Source of the DNA: Nocardia stercoris
Lineage (GTDB): Bacteria > Actinomycetota > Actinomycetes > Mycobacteriales > Mycobacteriaceae
Direction: 5' to 3'
DNA: 64,000 bases
Assembly: GCF_003696265.1 (NCBI RefSeq)
Contig: NZ_RFFH01000002.1
Location: forward strand, 186,001-250,000
Shown one piece after another: positions 1 through 9,278 of the stretch. A program made the translations under genes and the position numbers. Under the pieces are notes generated by a model. The model searched no databases. It saw only the letters and a list, made by a program, of their open reading frames with translations, and was not told where the DNA came from. Position 1 is the first letter of the stretch, and every line of letters starts with the position of its first letter.

Positions 1-6
1 GCCCGG

Positions 7-813
7 CTAGTGCCGACCCGCGGCCGAGTGGCCGAAGTTCGGGGTGCGCTTGTTCAGGAAGGCGTCGATACCCTCACGGCCGTCCGGGGATTCGGCCGCG
101 TGGATGATGAACGACGCTTCCCGGGTCAGCTGCTCCTCGAGCGTGTGACTGGAGCTGACCAGCAGCAGCTTCTTGACATTCGCGTTGGCGACCTGGGAGC
201 CGGCGGCGAAGGTTTCGGCCAGTTCGTCCACGGTCGCGGCGAGGTCGGCGGCGGGGACCACCCGGTGCAGCAGACCCCAGTCCAGCGCCTCGGCGGCGGA
301 CAGCACGCGGTTGGTGAACATCAGGTCCTGAGTGCGGCGCAGGCCGATCAGCCGCGGCAGGTAGTACGAGGCGCCGACGTCGGGGCTCAGGCCCGCGCGG
401 GTGTAGGCCATGGTGAAGGAGGCGGTGTCGGCGGCGACCACCAGATCGCCGGCCATGGCCAGGCTGAACCCGGCGCCCGCGGCCACGCCGTTGACCGCGG
501 TGATCAGCAGCGCGTCCATCCGGCCGAACGACGACACGGCATCGTTCAGGTCGTCGGTCAGCGCCTTCAGGTGCTCGCCGACGTCGGTGCCGGCCGCGGC
601 CATGGCCTTCAGATCGCCTCCGGCACAGAAGAACCGGCCGCTCCCGGTGAGCACCACGACCTTCAGTTCGGGGTCGTCGGCGCAGTAGGACGCCACCTGG
701 CCGAGCTCGCGGCCGAGCTCCCGATCCAGGCCGTTGGCGGCCTCGGGACGGTTCAGGGTGATCCGGGCCACCGGCCCGGATCGGTCGACGGTGATCGTCC
801 GGAACTCGTTCAT
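7..813 (-). CDS. enoyl-CoA hydratase/isomerase family protein, PaaG-like
   Basis: 268-residue crotonase-fold protein, normal length for the family, which acts on acyl-CoA thioesters in the cytosol. The two oxyanion-hole segments are visible: SGRFFCAGGDLKAM near residue 60 and NGVAAGAGFSLAMAGD near 108-123. The segment YTRAGLSPDVGASYYLPR, where true hydratases carry their two catalytic glutamates, has neither; an Asp follows the Pro instead. This pattern is typical of PaaG-type isomerases (ring-opening isomerisation of epoxyphenylacetyl-CoA or simple double-bond shift), so isomerase is a better guess than hydratase. The start is ATG at 813. No other phenylacetate genes are nearby, so the physiological substrate is unknown. 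Confidence 0.88.
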   Translation of the reverse strand: MNEFRTITVDRSGPVARITLNRPEAANGLDRELGRELGQVASYCADDPELKVVVLTGSGRFFCAGGDLKAMAAAGTDVGEHLKALTDDLNDAVSSFGRMDALLITAVNGVAAGAGFSLAMAGDLVVAADTASFTMAYTRAGLSPDVGASYYLPRLIGLRRTQDLMFTNRVLSAAEALDWGLLHRVVPAADLAATVDELAETFAAGSQVANANVKKLLLVSSSHTLEEQLTREASFIIHAAESPDGREGIDAFLNKRTPNFGHSAAGRH

Positions 814-980
814 AGGAAACCTCTCGCCCGTACCTGCGGCATTACATGATCACTTCCAGCATCGCAGATCCGGCGGTCCGGCGAATCACCCATGCGAATC
901 ACGGATCGCGGCGTCCGGATGCCCGTCGCGATGGCTACCGTGGGCCGCACGCGCTGCACCCGACCACCTTGGAGCGACTG

Positions 981-1457
981 ATGAACATCGCGAAGTTCGA
1001 CCTCGACCTGGCCCGTTCGGTACTGGCCGCGCAGCCGTTCAGCAATCTGCTCGGCGCCCGCCTGGCCGCGTTCGGCCGCGACCAGGGCGCCGTGCTGGAG
1101 ATCCCGATCCGCGAGGACCTGCGCCAGCAGTTCGGCTATGTCCACGGCGGTGTGCTGTCCTACGCCGCCGACAACGCCCTCACCTACGCCGGTGCCACGG
1201 TCCTCGGCCCGAACGTGCTGACCGGCGGTTTCACCATCACCTATCTTCGGCCCGCCGACGGCAAGCTGCTGAGCGCGGAGGCCCGCGTCGTAGGCGCCAC
1301 CCGCCGCCAAGCGGTGTGCGAATGTTCGATCTATGCCGTCCCGGAGAGCGGCGACCCGGTGCTGTGCGCGGTGGCGCAGGGGACGATCCGCGCCGTCGAC
1401 CGCGACCTGCCCGGCACGGACGCACCAGAACCGGGACCCGGTATCGCGGACGCCTGA
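981..1457 (+). CDS. PaaI-family hotdog thioesterase
   Basis: 158-residue single-hotdog protein. The helix segment FGYVHGGVLSYAADNALTYA (about residues 52-71) contains the HGG motif of PaaI-type acyl-CoA thioesterases, and FTITYLRPADG forms a core strand of the fold. Expected reaction: hydrolysis of an acyl- or aryl-CoA to free acid plus CoA. The frame is open upstream to 846, but the ATG at 981, just after GGAGCGACTG, gives the family length. It is transcribed divergently from the crotonase gene, and a related CoA substrate is possible but only inferred. Confidence 0.85.
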   Translation: MNIAKFDLDLARSVLAAQPFSNLLGARLAAFGRDQGAVLEIPIREDLRQQFGYVHGGVLSYAADNALTYAGATVLGPNVLTGGFTITYLRPADGKLLSAEARVVGATRRQAVCECSIYAVPESGDPVLCAVAQGTIRAVDRDLPGTDAPEPGPGIADA

Positions 1458-1589
1458 CGACCGGCACACCGCCGAAGCCCGGCCACCACCGGACTCCGGC
1501 CGACCTGATCGCGGCCGCAGGGCATCCCAGCGGGCCCGTGATCGGTTAGTGCCCAGCCTCTCCGCGCCGATCCGGCCCGGAAACGGCGA

Positions 1590-1617
1590 GGGACCGGGTG
1601 CGTGTGCACCCGGCCCC
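1590..1617. terminator. hairpin terminator between convergent thioesterase and lon
   Basis: A 12-bp stem (GGGACCGGGTGC against GCACCCGGCCCC, one mismatch) closes a GTGT tetraloop. It sits between the ends of two convergent genes and could serve both. No U-tract follows, as is usual in high-GC actinobacteria. Confidence 0.55.
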
Positions 1618-1666
1618 TTGAGCACCCGATCGGACGGTGACGAGCGCGCCCGATCGGGGCCGACCC

Positions 1667-4063
1667 TTACGCGGTGGCCGCCAGCGGTCCCGCGTAAGCC
1701 GGTTCGGCCACCGGCTCGATGGCGTAGGCGAGGATCTCGGCCACGTCGGCGATGGGTCGCACATCCAGCGCTTCCAGCACTTCGGCGGGGACGTCGTCCA
1801 AATCCGGCTCGTTGCGGGCCGGGATGAACACCGTCTTCAGGCCGTTGCGCTGGGCGGCGAGCAGCTTCTGCTTGACGCCGCCGATCGGCAGGACGCGGCC
1901 GTTCAGCGTGACCTCACCGGTCATACCGACATCCGCGCGCACCTGCCGGCCCAGGGCCAGCGACACCAGCGCGGTCACCATGGTGACGCCCGCCGACGGT
2001 CCGTCCTTGGGCACCGCGCCCGCCGGGAAGTGGATGTGGATATTGCGATCCAGCACGCTCGGCTCGATCCCGATCTCCTCCAGGTGCGAGCGGACGTAGG
2101 TCAGCGCGATCTGCGCCGATTCCTTCATCACGTCGCCCAGCTGACCGGTGAGGGTCAGGGAGCGCTCACCCTCGGCGGCGTTGGCCTCGATGTAGAGGAC
2201 GTCACCGCCGGCACCGGTCACCGCGAGCCCGGTGGCCACACCCGGCACAGCGGTGCGTTCCACTCCGTCGGGGGTGAACCGCGGCCGGCCCAGGTACTCC
2301 TTCAGGTCGCCCAAACCGATGTCAAGCGACACGCGGTTGGTTTCCCGTGAAACATTTTCGTCGTAACCCAGGTCTTCGTCGTAGCCCAGCGTGGCCTGCT
2401 CGGACAGCTTGGTCGCCGCCTTGCGCAGGGCCTTGGCGATGAACCGTTCCATCTGCCGCACCCCGGCCTCGCGGGTGTAGTTCGCCGCGATCTCGCGCAG
2501 CGCCGCGTCCGAGATGGTGACCTCGTCGCTGGTCAGCGCGTTGCGTTCCAACTGCCGCGGCACCAGGTAGTCGCGGGCGATGGCCACCTTGTCGGCCTCG
2601 GTGTACCCGTCGATGGTGATCAGTTCCATCCGGTCCAGCAGCGGGCCGGGGATGGTCTCCATGACGTTCGCGGTCGCGATGAACAGCACATCGGACAGGT
2701 CCAGATCCAGGTCCAGGTAGTGGTCACGGAACGTGTGGTTCTGCGCCGGGTCCAGCACCTCGAGCAACGCCGCCGCCGGGTCGCCCCGGAAGTCGGAGCC
2801 GACCTTGTCGATCTCGTCCAGCAGCACAACGGGATTCATCGAGCCGGCCTCCTTGATCGCCCGCACGATGCGACCGGGCAGCGCGCCGACGTAGGTGCGC
2901 CGGTGCCCGCGGATCTCGGCCTCGTCCCGCACGCCACCCAGGGCGACGCGCACGAACTTGCGGCCCAGTGCCCGCGCGACACTCTCACCCAGCGAGGTCT
3001 TACCGACACCGGGCGGGCCGACCAGCACCATCACCGCGCCGGAGCCGCGGCCACCCACGACCTCCAGACCCCGCGACGCCCGCCGGGCACGCACCGCCAG
3101 GTACTCGACCATGCGGTCCTTGACCTCGTCCAGACCGTGGTGGTCGGCGTCCAGCACCGCGCGCGCGGCCGCGACATCGGTGGAGTCGGTGGTCTTCGCG
3201 GTCCACGGCAGGTCCAGCACGGTGTCCAGCCAGGTCCGGATCCAGCCGGCCTCGGGACTCTGGTCGCTGCCGCGTTCGAGCCGGTCCACCTCGCGCAGTG
3301 CGGCGGTGCGCACGGCGTCGGGCAGATCGGCGTTCTCGACCCGGGTGCGGTAGTCCTCGGCGCCGTCGGGCTCGTTCTCGCCCAGCTCTTTTCGAATGGC
3401 GTTGAGCTGCTGGCGCAGCAGGTATTCCCGCTGGGTCTTCTCGACACCCTCGCGGACGTCCTCGCTGATCTTCTCGGTGACCTCGACCTCGGCGATGTGG
3501 TCGCGGGTCCAGCCGATCAGGGTGGTCAGCCGCGCGGCCACGTCGGGCGTGTCGAGCAGCTGCCGCTTCTGATCGTTGGTCAGCCAGGACGCGTAACCGG
3601 CGGTGTCGGCGAGTGCCGACGGCTCGCTCAGCTGGTTGACCGCGTCGATGACCTGCCACGCCTCGCGGCGCTGCAGGACGGAGACGACGAGCTTCTTGTA
3701 TTCGGCGGCAAGGTCTTTCGTGGGCCCGTCGGCCGGCGCGATGTCGACCGGTTCGGCCTCGACCCACAGCGCGGCACCCGGGCCGGTCACGCCGTGACCG
3801 ATCTTGGCGCGGCGTTCGGCCTTCAGGACGGCGGCCGGTGCGCCGCCGCGCAACCGTCCGACCTGTTCGATGGTGGCGACCACACCGTAGGAGGCGTAGC
3901 CCTCGGTCAGCCGGGGAGCGACGAGCACGGCGTCCAGGCCGCCGGCCCGTGCGGCATCGATGGCCGCCCGCGCCGCCTCGTCGAGTTCGACCGGCACGAC
4001 CATGCCGGGCAGCACGATGGGGTCGGTCAGGAACAGCACCGGCAGGTTCTGTGACGTACTCAC
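1667..4063 (-). CDS. lon: ATP-dependent Lon protease
   Basis: About 798 residues: an N-terminal substrate-binding LON domain, an AAA+ ATPase with Walker [10 protein letters not shown] near residue 347, and a C-terminal protease domain with the Ser-Lys dyad (Ser in PKDGPSAG near 690, Lys in GVKQKLL near 730). It degrades misfolded and regulatory proteins in the cytosol as a hexamer. A TTG at 4081 would extend it by six codons, but GGAAGGGG sits eight bases before the GTG at 4063, which is preferred. Upstream is an HspR-type inverted repeat. An odd stretch near residues 560-575 contains a tandem LGYDE repeat followed by NVSRET, whose DNA is a parS-like 14-mer. A fragment of this gene recurs near 34.9 kb. 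Confidence 0.97.
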   Translation of the reverse strand: MSTSQNLPVLFLTDPIVLPGMVVPVELDEAARAAIDAARAGGLDAVLVAPRLTEGYASYGVVATIEQVGRLRGGAPAAVLKAERRAKIGHGVTGPGAALWVEAEPVDIAPADGPTKDLAAEYKKLVVSVLQRREAWQVIDAVNQLSEPSALADTAGYASWLTNDQKRQLLDTPDVAARLTTLIGWTRDHIAEVEVTEKISEDVREGVEKTQREYLLRQQLNAIRKELGENEPDGAEDYRTRVENADLPDAVRTAALREVDRLERGSDQSPEAGWIRTWLDTVLDLPWTAKTTDSTDVAAARAVLDADHHGLDEVKDRMVEYLAVRARRASRGLEVVGGRGSGAVMVLVGPPGVGKTSLGESVARALGRKFVRVALGGVRDEAEIRGHRRTYVGALPGRIVRAIKEAGSMNPVVLLDEIDKVGSDFRGDPAAALLEVLDPAQNHTFRDHYLDLDLDLSDVLFIATANVMETIPGPLLDRMELITIDGYTEADKVAIARDYLVPRQLERNALTSDEVTISDAALREIAANYTREAGVRQMERFIAKALRKAATKLSEQATLGYDEDLGYDENVSRETNRVSLDIGLGDLKEYLGRPRFTPDGVERTAVPGVATGLAVTGAGGDVLYIEANAAEGERSLTLTGQLGDVMKESAQIALTYVRSHLEEIGIEPSVLDRNIHIHFPAGAVPKDGPSAGVTMVTALVSLALGRQVRADVGMTGEVTLNGRVLPIGGVKQKLLAAQRNGLKTVFIPARNEPDLDDVPAEVLEALDVRPIADVAEILAYAIEPVAEPAYAGPLAATA
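2340..2353. other. parS-like site inside lon
   Basis: GTTTCCCGTGAAAC differs by one base from the ParB-box core GTTTCACGTGAAAC and is identical to the site inside parA at 56012-56025. The bases just downstream (ATT, then CGTCG) also match. In both genes the minus strand reads Asn-Val-Ser-Arg-Glu-Thr. ParB binding is inferred. Confidence 0.55.
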
Positions 4064-4082
4064 AGGTTCAGCCCCTTCCAAA

Positions 4083-4103
4083 GTTGAGCGTTACCTACTC
4101 AAC
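4083..4103. promoter_or_regulatory. HAIR-like HspR operator upstream of lon
   Basis: GTTGAGC-N7-ACTCAAC lies 20 bp upstream of the lon GTG. It resembles the HspR-associated inverted repeat CTTGAGT-N7-ACTCAAG in arm sequence and exact 7-bp spacing. lon belongs to the HspR heat-shock regulon in Streptomyces, so repression by HspR with relief on heat shock is the natural reading. Confidence 0.7.
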
Positions 4104-4161
4104 CTGGGGGCATCCCCGTTTGTTTCCGCTCGCCGTTCACCCTGGGAGAACAGCCGCGACC

Positions 4162-4189
4162 CGCTCGCCGCCGGCGGGCGGCGAGCGGA
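4162..4189 (-). terminator. hairpin terminator after the Pro/Ala-rich lipoprotein gene
   Basis: Perfect 10-bp stem (CCGCTCGCCG / CGGCGAGCGG) with an 8-base loop, located 12 bp past the stop of the minus-strand gene ending at 4201 and before the lon promoter. Confidence 0.55.
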
Positions 4190-4200
4190 ATCATCGGCCG

Positions 4201-4740
4201 TCAGCTCGCCGGCGCGGCCGAGGTGGTCGTGGCGGGCTCGGTCGTCGGGGCCGGTGCCGAGGTCGTGGCCGGGTCGCTGCTCACGGCCGGACTGGTGGAC
4301 ACCGGAGTGCTGGGCGCGGCCGAGGTGGTGTCGGCCGGCGGCGCGTCAGCGGGCGGGGCGTCGGCCGGGGGTGCGTCGGCGGGCGGCGCGTCAGCGGGCG
4401 GCGGCACCTCGGGGGCACCGGCTGCCGGCGGCGGGTTGCCGGCCGGCGGCGCGGGCGCCGGGTTGCCACCGTCACCCGGGGTCTGCGTGTCGGCCGGGGG
4501 AGCCGAGCCGTCGTCCGTCGCACCGTCGCCGGCGACCGGCATAGCGGCCGGAACCTGGGCACCGGCGGGCGCCTGCAGCGGATTCGGCGGTGCCACCGAA
4601 GCACTCGCGGCGGCGATCGAGGTCGCCGTGACCGGCGACGGGTGCGCGGGCGTGGTCGACGCCGGCTTCGTCCCCTGGCCACACGCCATGGCCAGAGCCG
4701 CCATCGCAATGGCCGCCGTCGTGATGACGATCTGTTTCAT
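4201..4740 (-). CDS. Pro/Ala-rich putative lipoprotein with PPADA repeats
   Basis: 179 residues from the ATG at 4740; an upstream ATG at 4776 would put 12 residues before the signal sequence. The N-terminus MKQIVI plus a hydrophobic stretch ends in ALAMAC, a weak lipobox with Ala rather than Leu at -3, so export is likely and lipidation possible. The rest is low complexity, rich in Pro, Ala, Thr and Ser, with five near-perfect PPADA pentapeptides in the middle and no cysteine after the first. Such proteins in mycolata are usually cell-wall-spanning. No catalytic domain is visible and the function is unknown. Confidence 0.7.
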   Translation of the reverse strand: MKQIVITTAAIAMAALAMACGQGTKPASTTPAHPSPVTATSIAAASASVAPPNPLQAPAGAQVPAAMPVAGDGATDDGSAPPADTQTPGDGGNPAPAPPAGNPPPAAGAPEVPPPADAPPADAPPADAPPADAPPADTTSAAPSTPVSTSPAVSSDPATTSAPAPTTEPATTTSAAPAS

Positions 4741-5019
4741 GTGTGGAGCGCCTTTCTGCGAACAGGTCGGGCACAATGATTGCCGGGAATGAACCGGCGG
4801 GTACGACGCGCGATCCTAACCGGTCGAGACCCATTGCCCAGAAGCGAATTCCGAAAGATTCACCGCAGTTGCCGACAGAACGCCCATAGTGCTCCAAACC
4901 GGCGGCAGAACGCCGATCCGGACGCCGAATGGTAAATCGGTCGAATGTTTGACACCGGCGACGACCAGGCAGAATGATGGACACCCACAGAGCCGGCGCA
5001 GTACCGAGGGGGCAGCACG

Positions 5020-6375
5020 ATGACAACACTCGCCGGTGGCCTGTTCCTGGATTGGGAGCATCTCACCGGCCAGTCCAAGTTGGTCGTGGACCTGATCTCG
5101 TTTCCGATCTTCAGCGCCGCCGCCGGTCTGCTCACCAACTGGACCGGCGTCATCATGTTGATCTGGCCGCTGTATTTCAAAGGCTTCTACGTTCCCGGGC
5201 TCCGGGTGCTCTATCCGTATCTCCCACGGCGAGTTCAGGTGCTGCCGATTTTCTCGACCGATGCCTCCCGGCTCGGATTTCAGGGCTTCATCCCAGCCCG
5301 CGCGGAGAAAATGGCGAGTATCTGTGTCGATGTCGCGATCATGCGGATCGGCAGCCCGAAGGATTTCATCGAGGAACTCGACCTCGACTCGATCGCCGAC
5401 CATATTGCCGACGCGATCTCCGAACAGGTGCAGCCCACGGTCGATCAGGTCATGATGCGGGAGAACCCGGATCTGTGGCGCGCGGTGCCCCGGCAGGCCC
5501 GCCAGCTGCTCTACCAGCGGGTGCAGCGCGAGCTGCCGGCCTTGGCGCGCAAGTCCTTTCGGCAGCTGGGCGACAATGTCGATCAGCTGATCGACATCAA
5601 GCAGTTCGTCATCCGGTATCTGCAGCAGTATCCGGAGATCCTCAAGGATCTGCTCACCACCATCGCGGCACCGGAACTGCGGTTCATGGTGCGCATCGGC
5701 CTGCTCGGCGCGCCGTTCGGCGTGCTGTTGGCGTTGTATCTGCAGGTGCACCAGCACATTCCGGTGTGGGGCTGGATCCCGCCGTGGGTGATCATCCTGG
5801 TCGCGGCCGCGCTGATCGGTGTGGTGGTGAACTGGATCGCGGTGAAAGTGGTGTTCGAGCCGGGTGATCCGCAGCCGCGCTACCGATATCCGTGGAAGCA
5901 GGCACTTCTCGCCAAGCGGCAGCCGCAGGCCGCCGACGATCTCGCGCACATCCTCGCCTACGAAGTGCTGACGCTGCCGAACCTGGTCGACGAACTGCTC
6001 GACGGTCCCAACGGCGACAAGACCCGGCAGCTGCTGGAGACCCTGATCTCGGAGGAGATCCACCGGCAGCTGGGGGTCACCAAGAACGTGGTCCGGACCG
6101 TGTTCGGCGCCCGCCAGTTCGACAATCTGAAGGTGGGTGCCGCCGGGGTGGCGGTGAGCCTGGCGCCGACGGTGGTGTCGGACGAGGAGTTCGCGCGGGA
6201 GCAGGCGCACAAGATCGACGAGTTCGCGGCCCGCAAACTGCGCGATCTGAGTCCGGGTGAGTTCATGGAGATGTTCTACGCGGCCGTGGAGCAGGACGCG
6301 TGGCTGCTGTATGTGCACGGCGCGGTGCTGGGCCTGGGCGTCGGCATCATCCACCTGGTGCTTTTCGGCTGGTAG
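5020..6375 (+). CDS. DUF445 family membrane protein
   Basis: 451 residues. A hydrophobic N-terminal segment (about 25-50, with LTNWTGVIMLIWP), a membrane hairpin near 230-280 (LLGAPFGVLLALYL, then VIILVAAALIGVVVNWIAVKVVF) and a C-terminal segment VLGLGVGIIHLVLFGW give the DUF445 (YheB-like) architecture. The duplicated T/V-NW-x-A/G-V motif that starts each half is present twice (LLTNWTGVIML and VVVNWIAVKV). The middle is a long helical cytoplasmic region. Function in actinobacteria is not established. It is divergent from the lipoprotein gene and followed by a gene on the same strand after 114 bp. Confidence 0.85.
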   Translation: MTTLAGGLFLDWEHLTGQSKLVVDLISFPIFSAAAGLLTNWTGVIMLIWPLYFKGFYVPGLRVLYPYLPRRVQVLPIFSTDASRLGFQGFIPARAEKMASICVDVAIMRIGSPKDFIEELDLDSIADHIADAISEQVQPTVDQVMMRENPDLWRAVPRQARQLLYQRVQRELPALARKSFRQLGDNVDQLIDIKQFVIRYLQQYPEILKDLLTTIAAPELRFMVRIGLLGAPFGVLLALYLQVHQHIPVWGWIPPWVIILVAAALIGVVVNWIAVKVVFEPGDPQPRYRYPWKQALLAKRQPQAADDLAHILAYEVLTLPNLVDELLDGPNGDKTRQLLETLISEEIHRQLGVTKNVVRTVFGARQFDNLKVGAAGVAVSLAPTVVSDEEFAREQAHKIDEFAARKLRDLSPGEFMEMFYAAVEQDAWLLYVHGAVLGLGVGIIHLVLFGW

Positions 6376-6489
6376 CGGGCCTGCAGCAAGAACAATCAGG
6401 CGTGCTTGCATTTTTGAGCGGGCGTTGCCATGCTGATCCGTGCGCACAACGGCGTGCGCCTTCGACACCTCTTCGCGGGCAGGACCGGT

Positions 6490-7278
6490 ATGGCTGATCT
6501 CGACACCCTTCTCGCCGACTTCGATGCCGAGTGCGCCACCCTCGACGACCTGGTCGCGCCGCTCGCGGCCGACGACTGGGCCCGGCAGACACCGGCCGCG
6601 GGCTGGACCATCGCCCACCAGATCGGGCACCTGACCTGGACCGACGAGGTTTCCGTGCTCGCCGCCACCGATGCCGCGGCATTCACCGACCTGGTCGCCG
6701 CCGCCGCGCCGAAGGCGCTCACCTTCGTCGACGAGGCCGCCGAGGAAGCCGCCACCACCCCGCCCGCCGACCTGCTGGCCCGCTGGCGCACCGGCCGCAC
6801 CGATCTGGTGGCCGCACTGGCCGCCGCCCCGGCCGGCACCAAGCTGCCCTGGTTCGGGCCGCCGATGAGCCCGGCGTCGATGGTGACCGCGCGGATCATG
6901 GAGACCTGGGCGCACGGCCAGGACGTGGCCGACACCCTCGGGGTCGTGCGCGCGCCCAGCAACCGGCTGCGCCACATCGCCCACATCGGCGTACGGACCC
7001 GCAACTTCGCCTACCAGGTCCGCGGGCAGCAGCCACCGGCCGAGGAATTCCGGGTCGAACTCACCGGACCCGACGGCGACGTGTGGACCTGGGGTCCCGA
7101 AGACGCCGCGCAGCGGGTCACCGGCACCGCGGCCGACTTCTGCCTGCTGGTGACCCAGCGCCGGCATCGCGACGACCTGGCACTCACCGCGACCGGCGCC
7201 GACGCCGCGACCTGGCTGACCATCGCCCAGGCCTTCGCCGGGCCACCCGGAACCGGCCGCGACGCCGTCGGCAACTGA
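6490..7278 (+). CDS. TIGR03084-type maleylpyruvate isomerase/DinB-fold protein
   Basis: 262 residues from the ATG at 6490; the frame is open back to 6430 but family members begin with MADL. An N-terminal four-helix DinB/MDMPI bundle contains the metal-ligand type motif [12 protein letters not shown] (about 41-52) and [15 protein letters not shown] (about 137-151), which supply His residues for a divalent metal. A C-terminal domain follows ([20 protein letters not shown]). Mycothiol-dependent chemistry is known for relatives such as MDMPI, but the substrate of this subfamily is unknown. Confidence 0.85.
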   Translation: MADLDTLLADFDAECATLDDLVAPLAADDWARQTPAAGWTIAHQIGHLTWTDEVSVLAATDAAAFTDLVAAAAPKALTFVDEAAEEAATTPPADLLARWRTGRTDLVAALAAAPAGTKLPWFGPPMSPASMVTARIMETWAHGQDVADTLGVVRAPSNRLRHIAHIGVRTRNFAYQVRGQQPPAEEFRVELTGPDGDVWTWGPEDAAQRVTGTAADFCLLVTQRRHRDDLALTATGADAATWLTIAQAFAGPPGTGRDAVGN

Positions 7279-7622
7279 AACTGAACTTCCTGAACTCCCG
7301 GCTCGGGAGAAGATCAAGCGGACGGGCGCCATCTCGGTGAACCCTGCCTTGGTTGCCGACCGGGACAACGTTGGCCAGAGCCGTCGAGAAAGCAGGCGGA
7401 GTTGACACCCGCCGCGATTATTTGTTACCCGGACGGCACGTGCGGGAAACCCCGTGTTCGGCCGGAGCACGGATTCACCCGGTCACGGCCGCGACTGTGA
7501 GATGAGTCCTATTTCGGTTTAGCGGGATGTGACCGACGTCGCGACAGCGATATACACGGAGTAGAGCCTTCATCGGTGCGGGCACGAACAACTACGAAAC
7601 AGGTAGTTCGAAGGGACCCACC
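7279..7622. other. 344-bp non-coding stretch
   Basis: No convincing gene. TTGACA at 7402-7407 resembles a -35 box, but the sequence 15-17 bases downstream (TGTTAC) is only a weak -10. A possible ribosome binding site (AAGGGA) lies directly before the next gene. Confidence 0.4.
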
Positions 7623-7967
7623 ATGTCGCAATCTCCCGCACCCCACCGCCGGACCGCCCAGATCCTGCAGCACGGCGCCATTGTCGTAGCCGGAATGTCG
7701 AGCGTGGGCTTGACAGTCGCCGCGGCCACCTACGCGGTCAACTCGTCCTCGGTCGCGGCCGGGGACCGCGCCGCGAGCCGGCCCGCGGCGCCGGCCGGGC
7801 CCGGTCCGGTCGGAGTCGGCCTGCGCGCCGCGTCCTGGGCGGTACCGGCCACCGCGCCCTCCGCCGACCAGGTCGGCTTCCTGCCCGCCGGGCGGTTCGA
7901 ACTCGAGGGTGTACACCACGCCTTGACGGTGCCGTTCGTCACCCTCGCACCCGACCTGGCGGCGTAA
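7623..7967 (+). CDS. small membrane or secreted protein, unknown function
   Basis: 114 residues with a positively charged start (SPAPHRRTAQ) and one hydrophobic segment (AIVVAGMSSVGLTVAAATYAV, about 19-39), which could be an uncleaved anchor or a signal peptide. The rest is Ala/Pro/Gly-rich. AAGGGACCCACC precedes the ATG, a usable ribosome binding site. No family was recognised. It lies 36 bp before the LhgO gene on the same strand. Confidence 0.6.
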   Translation: MSQSPAPHRRTAQILQHGAIVVAGMSSVGLTVAAATYAVNSSSVAAGDRAASRPAAPAGPGPVGVGLRAASWAVPATAPSADQVGFLPAGRFELEGVHHALTVPFVTLAPDLAA

Positions 7968-8003
7968 AGCCGGTCACGCGCCGAATCGTGTGAGACTGCC
8001 GGG

Positions 8004-9215
8004 GTGCACGACTCGAATGTCTACGACTACTGCGTGATCGGCGGCGGCATCGTCGGCCTGGCCACCGCCCATCTGCTGCTCGCCAAAAATCCGGGGGCGC
8101 GACTGCTGCTGGTGGAGAAGCAGGACCGGCCCGGGGCGCACCAGACGGGTCACAACAGCGGCGTGATCCACTCCGGCATCTATTACGAGCCCGGCAGCCT
8201 GAAGGCCCGGATGTGCCGGCGGGGTGCCAGCTGGACCAAGGAATTCGCTGCGGCACATGGCATTCCGTACGAGGAGTGCGGAAAACTGCTGGTGGCAACC
8301 GATTCAGCCGAGCATGCCCGGATGCTGGCGCTCTACGAGCGCTCGGTCCGCAACGACGTCGACGTGGAACTGCTGGATGCGCAGGAACTTCGCCGCCGTG
8401 AACCCCGGATCGACGGTGTCGGAGCGCTGTTCGTTCCCGCCACCGGCATTATCGACTACGCGCGGGTCGCGGCCGCGCTGGCCGACGAGGTGACCGCGGC
8501 CGGCGGGGAGATCCTGCTGAACACCGAGATCACTTCGATCACAGAGACTTCCGATGCGGTGACGGTCGCCGGGCCGGCCACGTCCCGGCGCGCGCGCCGG
8601 CTCGTGGTGTGCGGCGGGCTGCAGGCCGACCGGCTGGCGCGGATGGCCGGGCTACGGATTCCGTTGCGGATCATCCCGTTCCGAGGTGAGTACTACCGAT
8701 TGCCGGACAGCCTTAAGGGTTTGGTGTCGACGCTGATCTACCCGATCCCGGATCCCGAGCTGCCGTTCCTCGGTGTCCACCTGAGTCCGACCATCGACGG
8801 GGAGCTCACCGTGGGCCCGAACGCCGTGCTGGGCTGGTCGCGGGAGGGCTATCGCAAGGGCAGTTTCGCGCTGCGGGACGCGCTGGAGATCGCCACCTTC
8901 CCCGGTATGCGCCGGGTCGCGCTCACGCATGCCCGCACCGGGGTGCGGGAGCTGCGCAATTCGCTGTTCAAGCGCGGTTATCTGGCGGAGTGCCGCCGCT
9001 ACTGCCCGGAGCTGACCCTGGACGACCTGCTGCCGCGCACCGCGGGCATCCGGGCCCAGGCGGTGCTGCGCGACGGAACTCTGTTGCACGACTTCATGAT
9101 CGAGAGCACGCCGCGTTCGGTGCACGTCCTCAATGCGCCGTCGCCGGCCGCCACCTCGGCGTTGCCGATCGCCGAGTACATCGTCGAGCGCCTGGAGTCG
9201 GCGAGCGAGCACTGA
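8004..9215 (+). CDS. lhgO: L-2-hydroxyglutarate oxidase
   Basis: 403-residue FAD enzyme of the DAO family that oxidises L-2-hydroxyglutarate to 2-oxoglutarate. The Rossmann motif VIGGGIVGLATAHLL starts at residue 10, and the LhgO signature HNSGVIHSGIYYEPGSLKARMC lies near 50-71. The C-terminal part has LRNSLFKRGYLAECRRYCPEL and the FAD-closing segment MIESTPRSVHVLNAPSPAATS. The start is GTG at 8004, after GCCGGG; an ATG in this position is lacking. No glutarate operon partners (csiD, gabD) are adjacent, so a metabolite-repair role is likely. Confidence 0.93.
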   Translation: MHDSNVYDYCVIGGGIVGLATAHLLLAKNPGARLLLVEKQDRPGAHQTGHNSGVIHSGIYYEPGSLKARMCRRGASWTKEFAAAHGIPYEECGKLLVATDSAEHARMLALYERSVRNDVDVELLDAQELRRREPRIDGVGALFVPATGIIDYARVAAALADEVTAAGGEILLNTEITSITETSDAVTVAGPATSRRARRLVVCGGLQADRLARMAGLRIPLRIIPFRGEYYRLPDSLKGLVSTLIYPIPDPELPFLGVHLSPTIDGELTVGPNAVLGWSREGYRKGSFALRDALEIATFPGMRRVALTHARTGVRELRNSLFKRGYLAECRRYCPELTLDDLLPRTAGIRAQAVLRDGTLLHDFMIESTPRSVHVLNAPSPAATSALPIAEYIVERLESASEH

Positions 9216-9278
9216 TCTCGAGATTAAAGAGGAAAGGTGTAGTACTTTTGTAATAGCCGTGGGAGAAGGGGTTCACCT

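Noticed and set aside
2720..4054. 444-codon plus-strand frame
   Set aside because: Antisense to lon, whose protein is unmistakable.
4816..7470. 884-codon open frame on the minus strand
   Set aside because: It is antisense to the DUF445 and TIGR03084 genes, has no recognisable domain, and is kept open by third-position G/C bias of the true genes.
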